The notes below the pieces were generated by a model. The model was not told where the DNA came from, did not search any database, and saw only the letters and a list, made by a program, of their open reading frames with translations. This document shows, piece by piece, positions 1-8,782 of a DNA stretch of 64,000 nucleotides (the stretch's first letter is position 1; each line of letters starts with the position of its first letter). Source of the DNA: Sva-07 sp963747375 (GTDB lineage: Bacteria; Actinomycetota; Acidimicrobiia; Acidimicrobiales; Ilumatobacteraceae); assembly GCA_963747375.1 (NCBI GenBank), contig CAVVFL010000031.1, forward strand, positions 42,255-106,254, written 5' to 3'. A program made the translations under genes and the position numbers.

Positions 1-426
1 GGCCACGGGATCGATGTCGAGGTGACGGACGACGTACCCCAAGGCGTCGACCGAGTCGGGGTCGACCAGATCGACGTTGTCGATCAGGATCACCACCGGG
101 CGGTTGGAGGCGAGCTGTCGGATCGTCCTGAGCACATCGTCGCCGGTCGGGAAGTCCTGCCGGCCGTCGATCGCTGCCGCCGGGTCGACCTGCCGATCGG
201 CGAACAGCTGCCTGATACCGCCGAACGGCCGGACACCCGCCGTGACGGCGCCCGAAACCCGCAGCACCGTCGCGTGGTGTTCGATGGCGGCGGCGGCAGC
301 TCGATCGAGATGCCAGCTGCGGCCTGATCCGCGCGGCCCGCTCAGGTGGGCGACCGCCGGCGCGCCGCTGGCGGCCTGGCGGATCGTGCGGGCGATGGTG
401 TCGTCGCCACGGTGCGCACCCGCCAT
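1..426 (-). CDS. AAA/STAND ATPase domain protein, LuxR-family-like, 3' part outside window
   Basis: The frame is open from ATG (424-426, minus) to the window edge, giving 142 residues without a stop. A P-loop-like GPRGSGRS lies near residue 30 and a Walker B strand, VVILIDNVD, near residue 115. The arrangement, with a PFGGIRQLF segment between them, matches the N-terminal ATPase of large LuxR-type (LAL/MalT-like) regulators or other STAND ATPases. In the P-loop the usual Lys is Arg. The effector domain lies outside the window, so the regulator assignment is inference; ATPase fold is fairly secure. Confidence 0.6.
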   Translation of the reverse strand, partial: MAGAHRGDDTIARTIRQAASGAPAVAHLSGPRGSGRSWHLDRAAAAAIEHHATVLRVSGAVTAGVRPFGGIRQLFADRQVDPAAAIDGRQDFPTGDDVLRTIRQLASNRPVVILIDNVDLVDPDSVDALGYVVRHLDIDPVA

Positions 427-531
427 GCGGTCACCGTAGCCAATCGGGCCTGTTCGGGGTGGTAGGCGACATGGGCGACGACCGGGGATCTTCCCGGTGC
501 GCGACGCCGGGGATTGGTCGATGCTCTGACC

Positions 532-1371
532 ATGCCTGATCCTCGACCGGATGACCGCCGGCTGCAACTCGATCCCGATGTGACTCCCGTCGACACCGAC
601 ACCGATGGCGACGGTGTGTCCGATCGCGACGAGGTCGCCGCCGGCTCCGATCCGCACGATCCCGGCGACGTCCCGATCGATCTCGGGTCGCTGCCGGACA
701 GCCCTCGAGACGAACCAGCGGCGCCGACCGAGCCGGTCGTCCCGAACAAGGAGTTCTGGGAGCAGCACTATGCGCGTGAGGTGCAACCCGACGGTTCGGT
801 GATCGTCACGCCTCGCAGCTCCTATGACGCACCGGCGGCCTACACCGGCAAGGTCGCCGACATGAAGCGTGATTCCGACGGCGACGGTCTCACCGACTGG
901 CAGGAGTTCCAGCGACGAACCGATCCCAACAACCCCGACACCGATGGTGATGGCCGATCCGACGGGGACGAATTCGCGCAGGGTTTCGACCCGACGACGC
1001 CCACCCCGCCGAATGCCACACTCGACGACCAGGACGGCGATGGCATCAGCGACCTCGACGAGATCCAGTTCGGTGGGGGCGGCGGGTTCACGATCGACAC
1101 GCACGCGGCCGCCGGCCTCGGCACCGACGGCACGCAGGTCAAGGACAAGTACTACGAGACGCACAAGACGGGCGACCCGGTCGGGGACGCGGCGCTCCGT
1201 GAGGAGCTCGGACAGCAGCTGACGCCCAACGAGCTGGACAAGCTCACGACCGCGATCGGCGACGATCTGTTCGGCGACAGTGCGATCGGCAGGGCGCGCG
1301 CCGGAAGGCGCCCTCGCTCACGCCGATGGCCGTCCCCTCGATCCGGCGATCCAACAGGCAGCGAACGATGA
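532..1371 (+). CDS. Thrombospondin type 3-like calcium-binding repeat protein, N-terminal part (frame broken)
   Basis: The start is ATG at 532. The protein carries Asp-rich repeats of the DxDGDGxxDxxE type near residues 20-40, 115-135, 140-160 and 170-185, the signature of TSP3/EF-hand-like calcium-binding repeats. No signal peptide is visible. After about position 1290 this frame turns into Arg/Pro-rich text, while a neighbouring frame carries a sensible helical sequence (ending in a LGALRQDQML segment), so the open frame probably shifts here and continues into the downstream acidic protein. Function is unknown; it may be an extracellular or particle-associated calcium-binding protein given the tail-tube genes downstream. 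Confidence 0.65.
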   Translation: MPDPRPDDRRLQLDPDVTPVDTDTDGDGVSDRDEVAAGSDPHDPGDVPIDLGSLPDSPRDEPAAPTEPVVPNKEFWEQHYAREVQPDGSVIVTPRSSYDAPAAYTGKVADMKRDSDGDGLTDWQEFQRRTDPNNPDTDGDGRSDGDEFAQGFDPTTPTPPNATLDDQDGDGISDLDEIQFGGGGGFTIDTHAAAGLGTDGTQVKDKYYETHKTGDPVGDAALREELGQQLTPNELDKLTTAIGDDLFGDSAIGRARAGRRPRSRRWPSPRSGDPTGSER

Positions 1372-1410
1372 GCTGGTGCGCAACGCGCAGGATGCAGTCG
1401 CTGACACGCT

Positions 1411-1649
1411 CGCGCATCCGACGGCCGCAAACGTGTTGGGAGCGCTCCGGCAGGATCAGATGCTCGGTGGCGGACTGCTGAACGATGCTCAGCGTGGAGC
1501 TCTGGAAGGTGAGTTGGCGGGAATGACGCAGGGTGCAATCCGGACGCGATCGCGCATCCGACGGCCGCAAACGTCTTGGGTGCGCTCCGGCAGGATCAGA
1601 TGCTCGGTGGCGGACTGCTGAACGATGCTCAGCGTGGAGCTCTGGAAGG
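1411..1649 (+). repeat. Direct repeat, about 99 bp, copies 140 bp apart
   Basis: Copy 1 (1411-1509) and copy 2 (1551-1649) are almost identical, with two mismatches seen by eye. The period of 140 bp is not a multiple of three, so the duplication moves the reading frame from frame 2 (1280-1510) to frame 1 (1550 onward). Both copies encode the same peptide, which includes LGALRQDQMLGGGLLNDAQR. Confidence 0.9.
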
Positions 1650-3114
1650 GGCCGCCGCCGACCTGTTGAACCCGGGTGCGCGGGGTTCGACGACCTCGCA
1701 GCCGGGCACCGGCCGGGCGGGGACAGGTTCGGGCATCGGGTCGGGAACCACAGCTGGCGCCGGGAACGGCCCGCTGGCGAGCGGAGATGCGTCCGGCGGT
1801 GGCACAGGATTCGACCCCGGCGCCGACGGTCATGGCGGGGGGCACGGCTCGAATCGCGAGCCCGATGGCGGTTCGGGCGGCGCTGCCGACACGCCCAGTC
1901 AGCCGACACCCGGCGCCGGCGCGCCGATCCCTCCCACCCCCACGCCGCCCGCCGGTGCCACACCCGGTGGTGCGAGCACCCCCGACACGTCGTCCGTCGA
2001 CCCCGTGGGTGCCGGTGGATCTCGGGGGACGGAGCCGTCATCGAGCGGGATGGGGATCGGGCCGTTGAACACCACGCCCGGCGCCGGGGGCACGCCGGGA
2101 GCCAGTGGGACGCCGGGGTCCGGCGCCACACCCGGGGCCGGCGGTGGGAGTTCCTCGTCCTCGGGCCCGGCGAACGACACCTCGAGCGGCGCCGGGCCAG
2201 CGGTTCCGATCATGAGCAAGGACGGCAACAGCATCGACCACTTCGAGCGCAAGAACGCCGATGGGTCGACCACCATCATGACGGCCGACGGTGACGAGGC
2301 ATACACGTTGCCGCCGTCGTCGGATGGCAGCGATGCGTCGAGCTCGACCGACGACGGCTCCAACTCCGACGCGGGTTCGACCGACGACGACAGTGACAAC
2401 AACGACGACGACTCCGACAACGCGGACGACAACAGCGACCTTCCCGACGACGGCGACAGCGGCGAGGCGACCGCTTGGGTCGACGACGACGCGGCCGGAG
2501 GAATCGGGAGTGCCGGCGCCGACTTCGCAGGGCTCACACGCGGCGACTTCATGACCGTGGCCGGTGGCAGCGCCGTCGACGTCCGGTTCACCAACATCGG
2601 CGGCCCCGATTCGCCCGGCACCGGGCCGGACACGACCGGCGCGGTCGTCGTGCCGACAGCGCCGGGCGGCGAGACACCTCAAGACGACGCAACCGACCTG
2701 CTCGGCTTTCGCGAACTCGACGTGTCGAGGGTGCCCGGGGCCTTCGTCACCGACGTCCGCCCCGACCTCGTCGAGCGCATGCCGACCCTCGATCCGTCCA
2801 CGCTGAACCCCGACCTCAACCCGCACGCCCACATCGACACCGCTGAGCTGGCCTTCGGCAGCGGGGCGATGGCGATCGACACCGCAGACACGGCGATCGG
2901 TCTGGACGCGCCGATGGAGTTGGACGTGGCCATCGAGGCATCGGTCGGTTTCGCCGAGCTCGATGACGGCCAGGACTTCGGCGCCGGCAGCGATTTCGCG
3001 GTGGCCCTCGACGCGCCGGACCTCGGCGGCCCGGGGCTGATGGGCTTCGACGGAGATGGTCCCGATGACGGCGACGGCATGTTCGGTGGCCCCGACGGCG
3101 GCCCGATGCCCTGA
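1576..3114 (+). CDS. Low-complexity acidic protein, probable C-terminal continuation of the TSP3-repeat protein
   Basis: This frame begins inside the second repeat copy and has no convincing start codon or ribosome site, so it is best read as the C-terminal two thirds of the gene that starts at 532. About residues 30-215 are Gly/Pro/Ser/Thr-rich linker, 255-310 an Asp/Ser run, and 320-512 a more ordinary acidic region rich in Asp, Ala and Gly. No membrane segment or known domain is recognised. The composition suggests a flexible, negatively charged, possibly surface-exposed chain that would bind divalent cations together with the TSP3 part. Function unknown. Confidence 0.5.
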   Translation: MGALRQDQMLGGGLLNDAQRGALEGAAADLLNPGARGSTTSQPGTGRAGTGSGIGSGTTAGAGNGPLASGDASGGGTGFDPGADGHGGGHGSNREPDGGSGGAADTPSQPTPGAGAPIPPTPTPPAGATPGGASTPDTSSVDPVGAGGSRGTEPSSSGMGIGPLNTTPGAGGTPGASGTPGSGATPGAGGGSSSSSGPANDTSSGAGPAVPIMSKDGNSIDHFERKNADGSTTIMTADGDEAYTLPPSSDGSDASSSTDDGSNSDAGSTDDDSDNNDDDSDNADDNSDLPDDGDSGEATAWVDDDAAGGIGSAGADFAGLTRGDFMTVAGGSAVDVRFTNIGGPDSPGTGPDTTGAVVVPTAPGGETPQDDATDLLGFRELDVSRVPGAFVTDVRPDLVERMPTLDPSTLNPDLNPHAHIDTAELAFGSGAMAIDTADTAIGLDAPMELDVAIEASVGFAELDDGQDFGAGSDFAVALDAPDLGGPGLMGFDGDGPDDGDGMFGGPDGGPMP

Positions 3115-3234
3115 ACCCGGTGTTGACTTGCGTTTCCTCGAACGGTAGACATGTCCTTCGGGGATCGCCTTGTGGCCGTTTGGCCGGAATCCATCCCGCG
3201 GGCTCAGCTCTGACCTCTACTGGAAGGTGAGTTC

Positions 3235-5151
3235 GTGCCCATGGGATCGCCCGATGTTCTCGTCACCGATGTCACGGCAGCCTGTCGCCGTCGCCGACGT
3301 CGCAGTCTGGTGTTGGCCGCCGCGATGGCCACGTCGATGTTGACGGTGGGGGTCGGGGCCTCGACCGCTGCAAGTCCGCCCGGTGGGTCGGGCGTGCCGG
3401 ACTTCGGTCCGAACGTGCTGGTCTTCGACCCCAGCATGCCGACGAGCGAAATTCAGGCGATGGTCGACGCCGTCGCGACCCAGCAGGTCGACGACGAGAT
3501 GGGGACGAACCGGTACGCCCTGCTGTTCGAGCCCGGCACGTACGGAACCTCCACCGACCCGCTCAACTTCCAGGTTGGCTACTACACCGAGGTGGCGGGC
3601 CTGGGCCTCGCCCCGACCGATGTTGTCATCAACGGGTCCGTCAATGTGTACAACCGCTGTTTCGGGAGCACGTGCTTCGCGCTGAACAACTTCTGGCGAT
3701 CCCTGTCCAACCTGACCATCAACGTCACTGACCCCCCGGGGCGTGGCTGCTACTCCGGCAATTTCTGGGCCGTGTCGCAGGCGGCGCCGATGCGCCGGGT
3801 CGACGTCACCGGCGGCAACCTCACCCTCATGGACTACTGCAGTGGACCGTCGTTCGCCAGCGGCGGCTTCATCGCCGACTCCACGGCCGATTTCGTCATC
3901 AACGGTTCCCAGCAGCAGTTCCTGGTCCGCGACAGCTCGATCGGAGGCTGGTCCAACGGTGTCTGGAACCAGGTGTTCTCGGGCGTCGACGGCGCCCCCG
4001 CCCAGTGCTTCCCCGCAGAAGCGTCGTGCGGGGGCCCTTACACCACGCTCGGAGCGACCCCGGCGAGCCGCGAGAAGCCCTACCTGTACGTGGACGCGCT
4101 CGGTCGATACCGCGTCTTCGTCCCTGACGCCCAGACGGAGTCGTCGGGCACCACATGGCAGACAGGTCCCACACCCGGCCGCTCGATCCCGATCTCGGAC
4201 TTCTTCATCGCCACACCGTCGGACTCCGTCAAGACCATCAACAACCAGCTCGCCAGGGGCAAGAACCTCATCTTCACACCTGGTGTCTACGACATCGACC
4301 GGACCATCTCCATCAAGCGGGCTGACACTGTCGTGCTCGGGTTGGGGATCACCACGCTCACCGCGGCCGACGGCGCGGTCGTGATGAGCGTCGCAGACGT
4401 CCCGGGGGTCGTCATCGCCGGCGTCATGATCGACGCCGGACCCGTCAACTCGCCCGTCCTCATGCGGATCGGCACGCGTCACGCCGTCAACGGGCAGGCA
4501 CGTCAACACAACAATTGGAGTGACCCCACCGATCCCACCGCTCTCCAGGACGTGTTCTTCCGCATCGGCGGCCCCCATGTCGGTAAGGCCACGGTCAGTC
4601 TCGAGGTGAACAGCGACAACGTCATCCTCGACAACATCTGGGCGTGGCGAGCCGACCACGGCAACCCCGGCTCCGTCGGCTGGACTGTCAACACCGCCGA
4701 CACCGGAGTCGTCGTCAACGGCGACGACGTCACCGCGACCGGGTTGTTCGTCGAGCACTACCAGAAGACCGAGGTGATCTGGAACGGGGATCGCGGTTCG
4801 GTCGTGTTCTTCCAGAACGAGCTGCCCTACGACCCGCCCAGCCAGGCGGCATGGACCCAACCGTCCGGTGAGCTGGGCTATCCGGCCTTGCAGGTGACCG
4901 ACGGCGTCTCCCGCTTCAACGGGTACGGCATGGGCAGCTACAGCTTCTTCAACCAGGGCGTCGACATCTTCGCTGCGAATGCGTTCGAGGTCCCCGAAAC
5001 CCTGCCGCCCGGCAGCCTCAACAACCTGCTCACGATCTTCCTCGATCCCAGCGTGGGCAAGGGTGGCATCCTCAACGTGATCAACGACACCGGCGGATCG
5101 TCGACCATCGACAACCCGGACGTGCCGGTCACCGTGGTGAGCTACCCGTGA
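3235..5151 (+). CDS. Secreted right-handed beta-helix protein (GH55-like; often labelled adenylyl cyclase in databases)
   Basis: GTG at 3235 is preceded by GGAAGGTGAG; ATG at 3241 is an alternative. The N-terminus has an Arg-rich n-region followed by a hydrophobic core and a signal-peptidase site near residues 45-47, so the protein is probably exported. The body has repeated beta-strand/Asn-ladder text typical of parallel beta-helices and closely resembles actinobacterial secreted proteins related to GH55 beta-1,3-glucanases. Motifs include NRYALLFEPGTYG, YTEVAGLG and GKNLIFTPGVYDI, two pectate-lyase-like halves. The tail-tube gene begins 33 bp downstream on the same strand, suggesting co-transcription. 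The substrate is unknown; a polysaccharide is likely. Confidence 0.7.
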   Translation: MPMGSPDVLVTDVTAACRRRRRRSLVLAAAMATSMLTVGVGASTAASPPGGSGVPDFGPNVLVFDPSMPTSEIQAMVDAVATQQVDDEMGTNRYALLFEPGTYGTSTDPLNFQVGYYTEVAGLGLAPTDVVINGSVNVYNRCFGSTCFALNNFWRSLSNLTINVTDPPGRGCYSGNFWAVSQAAPMRRVDVTGGNLTLMDYCSGPSFASGGFIADSTADFVINGSQQQFLVRDSSIGGWSNGVWNQVFSGVDGAPAQCFPAEASCGGPYTTLGATPASREKPYLYVDALGRYRVFVPDAQTESSGTTWQTGPTPGRSIPISDFFIATPSDSVKTINNQLARGKNLIFTPGVYDIDRTISIKRADTVVLGLGITTLTAADGAVVMSVADVPGVVIAGVMIDAGPVNSPVLMRIGTRHAVNGQARQHNNWSDPTDPTALQDVFFRIGGPHVGKATVSLEVNSDNVILDNIWAWRADHGNPGSVGWTVNTADTGVVVNGDDVTATGLFVEHYQKTEVIWNGDRGSVVFFQNELPYDPPSQAAWTQPSGELGYPALQVTDGVSRFNGYGMGSYSFFNQGVDIFAANAFEVPETLPPGSLNNLLTIFLDPSVGKGGILNVINDTGGSSTIDNPDVPVTVVSYP

Positions 5152-5184
5152 GTCCCGCGCAGTGCCCCATCAGGAGGAGATGTC

Positions 5185-5634
5185 GTGGCGACGCTTCGTG
5201 ACAATCCGTACGGCCGGTTCGTCTTCCAGGTCGATTTCGGGGCGGGCGACCCCGGAAGCGTCGACGGCGGGTTCGAGGAGGTCGGTCCGATCACGGCCGG
5301 AATCGACGTGATCGAGTACCGAGCCGGCAACGACAAGGTGAACACCTTTCGCAAGTTGCCCGGTTTGCACCGCATGCACGATGTGACGCTGAAGCGTGGC
5401 GTCATCGGGTCGACCACCCTGTTCGCATGGTTCCGGTCGGGAACGCTGGGTCAGGCCGACCGGCGCGATGTCACGATCCGGTTGCTGAACGAGGACCACA
5501 CCGACGTCGTGTACACGTGGCGGCTGGCACGAGCCTGGCCCGTGAAGTACGTGGTGCCCTCACTCAGCGCGACGTCCAGTGACGTCGCCGTCGAGGAGCT
5601 CGTCCTCGCGTGCGAGGGCATCGACGTCGAGTGA
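5185..5634 (+). CDS. Phage tail-tube protein, T4 gp19 family
   Basis: GTG at 5185 follows AGGAGG at 5172-5177. The 149-residue product has the full family pattern: DNPYGRFVFQVDF at the start, an EEVGPI strand, an EYRAGND motif, RKLPGL, LKRGV, and a C-terminal AWPVKY and EELVLACEGID. This is the inner-tube fold of contractile tails and extracellular contractile injection systems. The length is normal for the family. No sheath, baseplate, spike or terminase gene is visible downstream, so the rest of any particle must be encoded to the left of the window or elsewhere, or the gene is an orphan. Confidence 0.85.
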   Translation: MATLRDNPYGRFVFQVDFGAGDPGSVDGGFEEVGPITAGIDVIEYRAGNDKVNTFRKLPGLHRMHDVTLKRGVIGSTTLFAWFRSGTLGQADRRDVTIRLLNEDHTDVVYTWRLARAWPVKYVVPSLSATSSDVAVEELVLACEGIDVE

Positions 5635-5646
5635 CGGCGGCTGATC

Positions 5647-6108
5647 GTGCCGAAAGCTGATGCATCGCCCGCCCACGACGAGGGGCCGTATCTCGGGGCG
5701 GCGTTTCGTGTGCGAATCTCCGGTACGGCGTCGGCGCGCCGAGCAGCGGGACTCCCGGTCGCACGTGTCGACTGGGGTCCATTCCCCGTCGCGCAGAGTG
5801 ACGTGCCCACGACACCCGTGCTCGGGACCGGTGACGGGTTGCCGGCCCGTCACGTCGTGCTGTGCCGCGGGGTGAACGGAGCGACCGACCTCGCCGACTG
5901 GTGGCGCATCGAACGAGCGCCGAAGCGGCCGGCCGCACGAACAGTGGCGGTCGAGCTCATCGACCCGGGGTCGGGAGCGCGGTTGTCGACATGGACGTTC
6001 CGCGGGTGTCGCGTCGTCCAGCTTTCGTACTCCCCGCTCGACGCCCTGGTGGCAACGGTCATCACCGAGTCGCTCGTGTTCGAGTACGCCGACGTCGACA
6101 TCGACTGA
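5647..6108 (+). CDS. Divergent gp19-like tail-tube paralogue
   Basis: GTG at 5647 starts 12 bp after the preceding stop, so the two genes form an operon. The 153-residue product follows the same order of motifs as the upstream tube protein: HVVLCRGVNG corresponds to LKRGV, RTVAVELID to the central strand, TWTFRGCRVVQL to the AWPVKY strand, and ESLVFEYADVDID to the C-terminus. The N-terminus is more divergent and Ala/Arg-rich. Injection systems usually encode two or more tube paralogues, one often a tube initiator. That role here is inference. Confidence 0.65.
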   Translation: MPKADASPAHDEGPYLGAAFRVRISGTASARRAAGLPVARVDWGPFPVAQSDVPTTPVLGTGDGLPARHVVLCRGVNGATDLADWWRIERAPKRPAARTVAVELIDPGSGARLSTWTFRGCRVVQLSYSPLDALVATVITESLVFEYADVDID

Positions 6109-6168
6109 AGTGGTGCGAACGGGTGAGGGGCCCACTGCAGTCGGCGCGCGCCGCTACCGTTTCCGGTC

Positions 6169-7225
6169 GTGGGCTCTGTCGACGCTTTCGCTGATCGGCC
6201 CGGTGACTCGTCCACCGCGGGAGCGATGTTGAGAGTGCTGACGTCCTTTCCGGGCCGGAGTGAGAATCTCGTGGCGGTCGTCAACGGGCTGTTCGGCGAC
6301 ACACTCGACGACCGCGACTCTCGCTGGTCCACGCCGATGACGATCCGTGCGGGCGACACGGTGCTGCCGATCGACCAGCGCTCGCTGCGTCGACTCCCTG
6401 TCCACTGTCGACGTTGGCCCCCGCATCTGCGTGCTCGTTCACGGGCTGATGTCGACGGAGGCGATCTGGGGCTTCGCGGGCGACCCATCGACCACGTACG
6501 GCACGCTGCTCGCTGACGACCACGACACGACCGTGCTCTCGGTGCGCTACAACACCGGCCGCCACATCTCCGCCAACGGGCGCGAGCTCGCTCACCTCCT
6601 CAACCAGCTGGTGTCGGCGTGGCCCGTGCGCGTCCGCGAGGTCAACCTGATCGGCCACAGCATGGGCGGGCTCGTCGTGCGATCTGCATGCCACTACGCG
6701 CGCCGCCAGCGGCCGCTCGGACGGTGGCTCCCGATCGGGCGGCCGTGGACCAGCAAGGTGCGTCGAGTCGTACTGATCGGGGTGCCGAACACCGGCGCCG
6801 GCCTCGAGGCCGTGGTCAACTCCGCCAGCGCAGCCTTGTGGGCGCTGCCCATCCCCACGACACGACTCGTCGGGCTCGGGCTCGACCAACGCAGCGCGGG
6901 CATCAAGGACCTCCGCTTCGGCGCCATCGTCGACGAGGATTGGCTCGAGCAGGATCCCGGCGTCCGTCGACGCAGCTTCGACCACCGTCCGGACCGCCTC
7001 CGTCGAGCCGATCACCTCGTGATCGCCGGGACCGTCACCACCGACCCTGAGCATCCGCTGGCCAGGCTGATCGGTGATGTCCTCGTCACCTCGACGAGTG
7101 CGTCGGGTCGCTCGCCCGACGGTGAACTCTTCCCGCGGGCGACGACGCGAACGTTCCCAGGAATCACCCACAACACGCTCGCCCACCACCCCGACGTCTA
7201 CCAGGCGATCACCGACTGGTGGTGA
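6169..7225 (+). CDS. Alpha/beta hydrolase (esterase/lipase), one frame break
   Basis: The N-terminal part reads from GTG 6169 in one frame; the catalytic part continues in the next frame from about 6395. Removing one base near 6394 joins DQRSLR to DSLSTVDVGPRICVLVHG, the expected order for this actinobacterial esterase family. The oxyanion segment is LVHGLM, the nucleophile elbow is GHSMGG near 6656-6673, and a late ITHNTL supplies the catalytic His. YNTGRHIS and SAGIKDLR are further family hallmarks. The hydrolase follows the tube pair on the same strand, so it could be a cargo enzyme, but such esterases also occur alone. A sequencing indel is the likeliest cause of the break. Confidence 0.75.
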
Positions 7226-7364
7226 TCGGACGTCACCCACTCGCCGACCTGCGACCACCGGAGGCGGTCCTGCCGAGAGGACACTCGCTCGCCCGTCGGC
7301 AACTGCTTCACGGAATGCGGTCGTCGCGCGGAGTGCACCGAGCGACGACCGCAGTGACTGGGAG

Positions 7365-7982
7365 TCAGGCGATGCGCCTCGCGTACATCTGGTTGGAATC
7401 GCTGGTGAACAGACCGGCGCCCGTGGCGTACACCTCGAGGTACGCCGACGAAGCAGCGGCCTTCCCAGCCGCTTCGTCGACCGCTGCAGCGTCTTCGTAG
7501 CGGGTCAGCCATTGGATCGTGTCCATCGGCCCGGCGGCGTTGGTGGTGACGACGACCGGAACGCCGGTTGCGGCGGTGTAGGCGTCGGCGATCACGGGCG
7601 CCCACGCGAGTGCCTCCATGGCGCGTGCCGGGTCGGCTGTGGCGCTGACGGCCCCGAGGAAGGAGCCGACTTCAGCTGCACCGGTGATCTCACCGTGAAT
7701 GATCTGCATCAGGATGTCGGGCTCGATGGAGGCCACGTGCTGGCCTGCTTGTGCCAGCAGCTTCGTGTAGTCAGCGTTGGCCATGAGCTTCTCGTTGGCC
7801 TCGACCATCGCTGCATACGAGTCGACGAAACTCGACCACGCGACCGTGCCGGGGACCGAACCGGGTCCACCTGCCCAGAGCGATGTCATGCCCCCAGCGG
7901 CCTGCACCACCTTTGCGATCTCCGAAGCCCAGTCCATTCCGGCCAGGCCGGTGACGCGCGCCATTCGACGTGTGATGTACAT
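7365..7982 (-). CDS. Hypothetical protein with duplicated dimeric alpha/beta-barrel-like halves
   Basis: ATG at 7982 (MYITRRMARV) is preceded by AAAGGGGA, a good ribosome site. The 205-residue soluble protein has two similar halves: residues 25-95 contain GTVAWSSFVDSYAAMVEAN and residues 130-205 contain DTIQWLTRYEDAAAVDEAA. This strand-helix pattern resembles tandem antibiotic-biosynthesis-monooxygenase (NIPSNAP-like) ferredoxin-fold domains. No catalytic residues can be named. It faces the PPOX enzyme gene on the same strand. Function unknown. Confidence 0.6.
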   Translation of the reverse strand: MYITRRMARVTGLAGMDWASEIAKVVQAAGGMTSLWAGGPGSVPGTVAWSSFVDSYAAMVEANEKLMANADYTKLLAQAGQHVASIEPDILMQIIHGEITGAAEVGSFLGAVSATADPARAMEALAWAPVIADAYTAATGVPVVVTTNAAGPMDTIQWLTRYEDAAAVDEAAGKAAASSAYLEVYATGAGLFTSDSNQMYARRIA

Positions 7983-8113
7983 GATTTTCCCCTTTGTTTG
8001 AACGAACCGCCCCCCGGTGGCCCGTGTCCCACTGTCTCGCGTGGTTTGGGTCACCGCAAGAGACACGGGGCACGTGTGCCATCCGTCTCGCCGGCGTGGG
8101 AGCCGGCGGCCTC

Positions 8114-8584
8114 TCAGTCGAGCTGAGCGTCGCTCGACCGGCCCGAGAACGACGTCCTGACAGGGGTGGCCGCCCAGCCCGCCACGCCCACGATGCGAAG
8201 CACCAGCACCCTGACGAAGGGTTGGTCACGGTACTGCGGGTACTGCCGAGCCAGCCGGGCGGCCAGGGCCGGCTCCCGGCCGGCAGCGGTGTCGCCCTGC
8301 CAGCGCAACTGCGCCCTCACCCACCACAGCCGTGACCAGTCGTCGCGGTCCCAGTGCTCGACCAGCAGCGTGGCCCGCGGATCTGCCTCCAGGTTCCGTT
8401 CTCGCTGCAGGCGCACTGACGCCTTTGGCTTCACCCGGTCGACGGGCACACCCACGTAACCGTCTTCGTCGACCGTGAACACCACGGGCACGGCGTCGAC
8501 ACCCCGCTCGGCGTGCACGGTGCAGAGGACCCCGTGGTCGTGCGCCGCCAGCCGGGCGAGCGCCTCATCATGGGCGAGTCTCAC
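8114..8584 (-). CDS. PPOX-class F420-dependent enzyme (Rv0121-like)
   Basis: I chose GTG at 8584 because homologues start at an equivalent VRLAHDEALARL, giving 156 residues. HGVLCTVH and GVDAVPVVFTVDEDGYVGVPVD form the split-barrel flavin/F420-binding strands, and RNLEADPRATLLVEHWDRDDW is the typical central motif of the Rv0121/TIGR03668 subfamily; WVRAQL and the C-terminal YPQYRDQPF also fit. These proteins reduce or sequester small substrates with F420; the substrate is not known. The gene is divergent from the acyl-CoA synthetase with about 200 bp between starts. Confidence 0.8.
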   Translation of the reverse strand: MRLAHDEALARLAAHDHGVLCTVHAERGVDAVPVVFTVDEDGYVGVPVDRVKPKASVRLQRERNLEADPRATLLVEHWDRDDWSRLWWVRAQLRWQGDTAAGREPALAARLARQYPQYRDQPFVRVLVLRIVGVAGWAATPVRTSFSGRSSDAQLD

Positions 8585-8782
8585 CGTGATCGAGGGCTGT
8601 CCATGGAGACGCAGCCGGTGACCACACCTCGCGGCGCTGCTGGAACGTGATCTTCGATGCTCGCATGGTAGCTCGGCTGTCCGGGCGCCCGAGCCGTCTG
8701 CCTTCGGGGGCCGGGCCCGAATGACGTACTCTGCGTGTGTGCTGAGGTCACCGCATGTACGGGAAGTGACCGGGACCGTCGG

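Noticed and set aside
1152..2131. Overlapping minus-strand frames with repeated peptide segments
   Set aside because: They are antisense readings of the 140-bp duplication; the repeats in them only reflect the DNA repeat.
3217..4860. Long antisense frame of 547 residues across the beta-helix gene
   Set aside because: It is rich in Val/Asp/Gly/Arg with no known motif, and the plus strand carries a signal peptide and conserved family text, so it is a GC-skew shadow.
5185..6108. Complete contractile injection system or prophage
   Set aside because: Only tube-type genes are visible; no sheath, spike, baseplate, terminase, capsid or integrase is found in the window.
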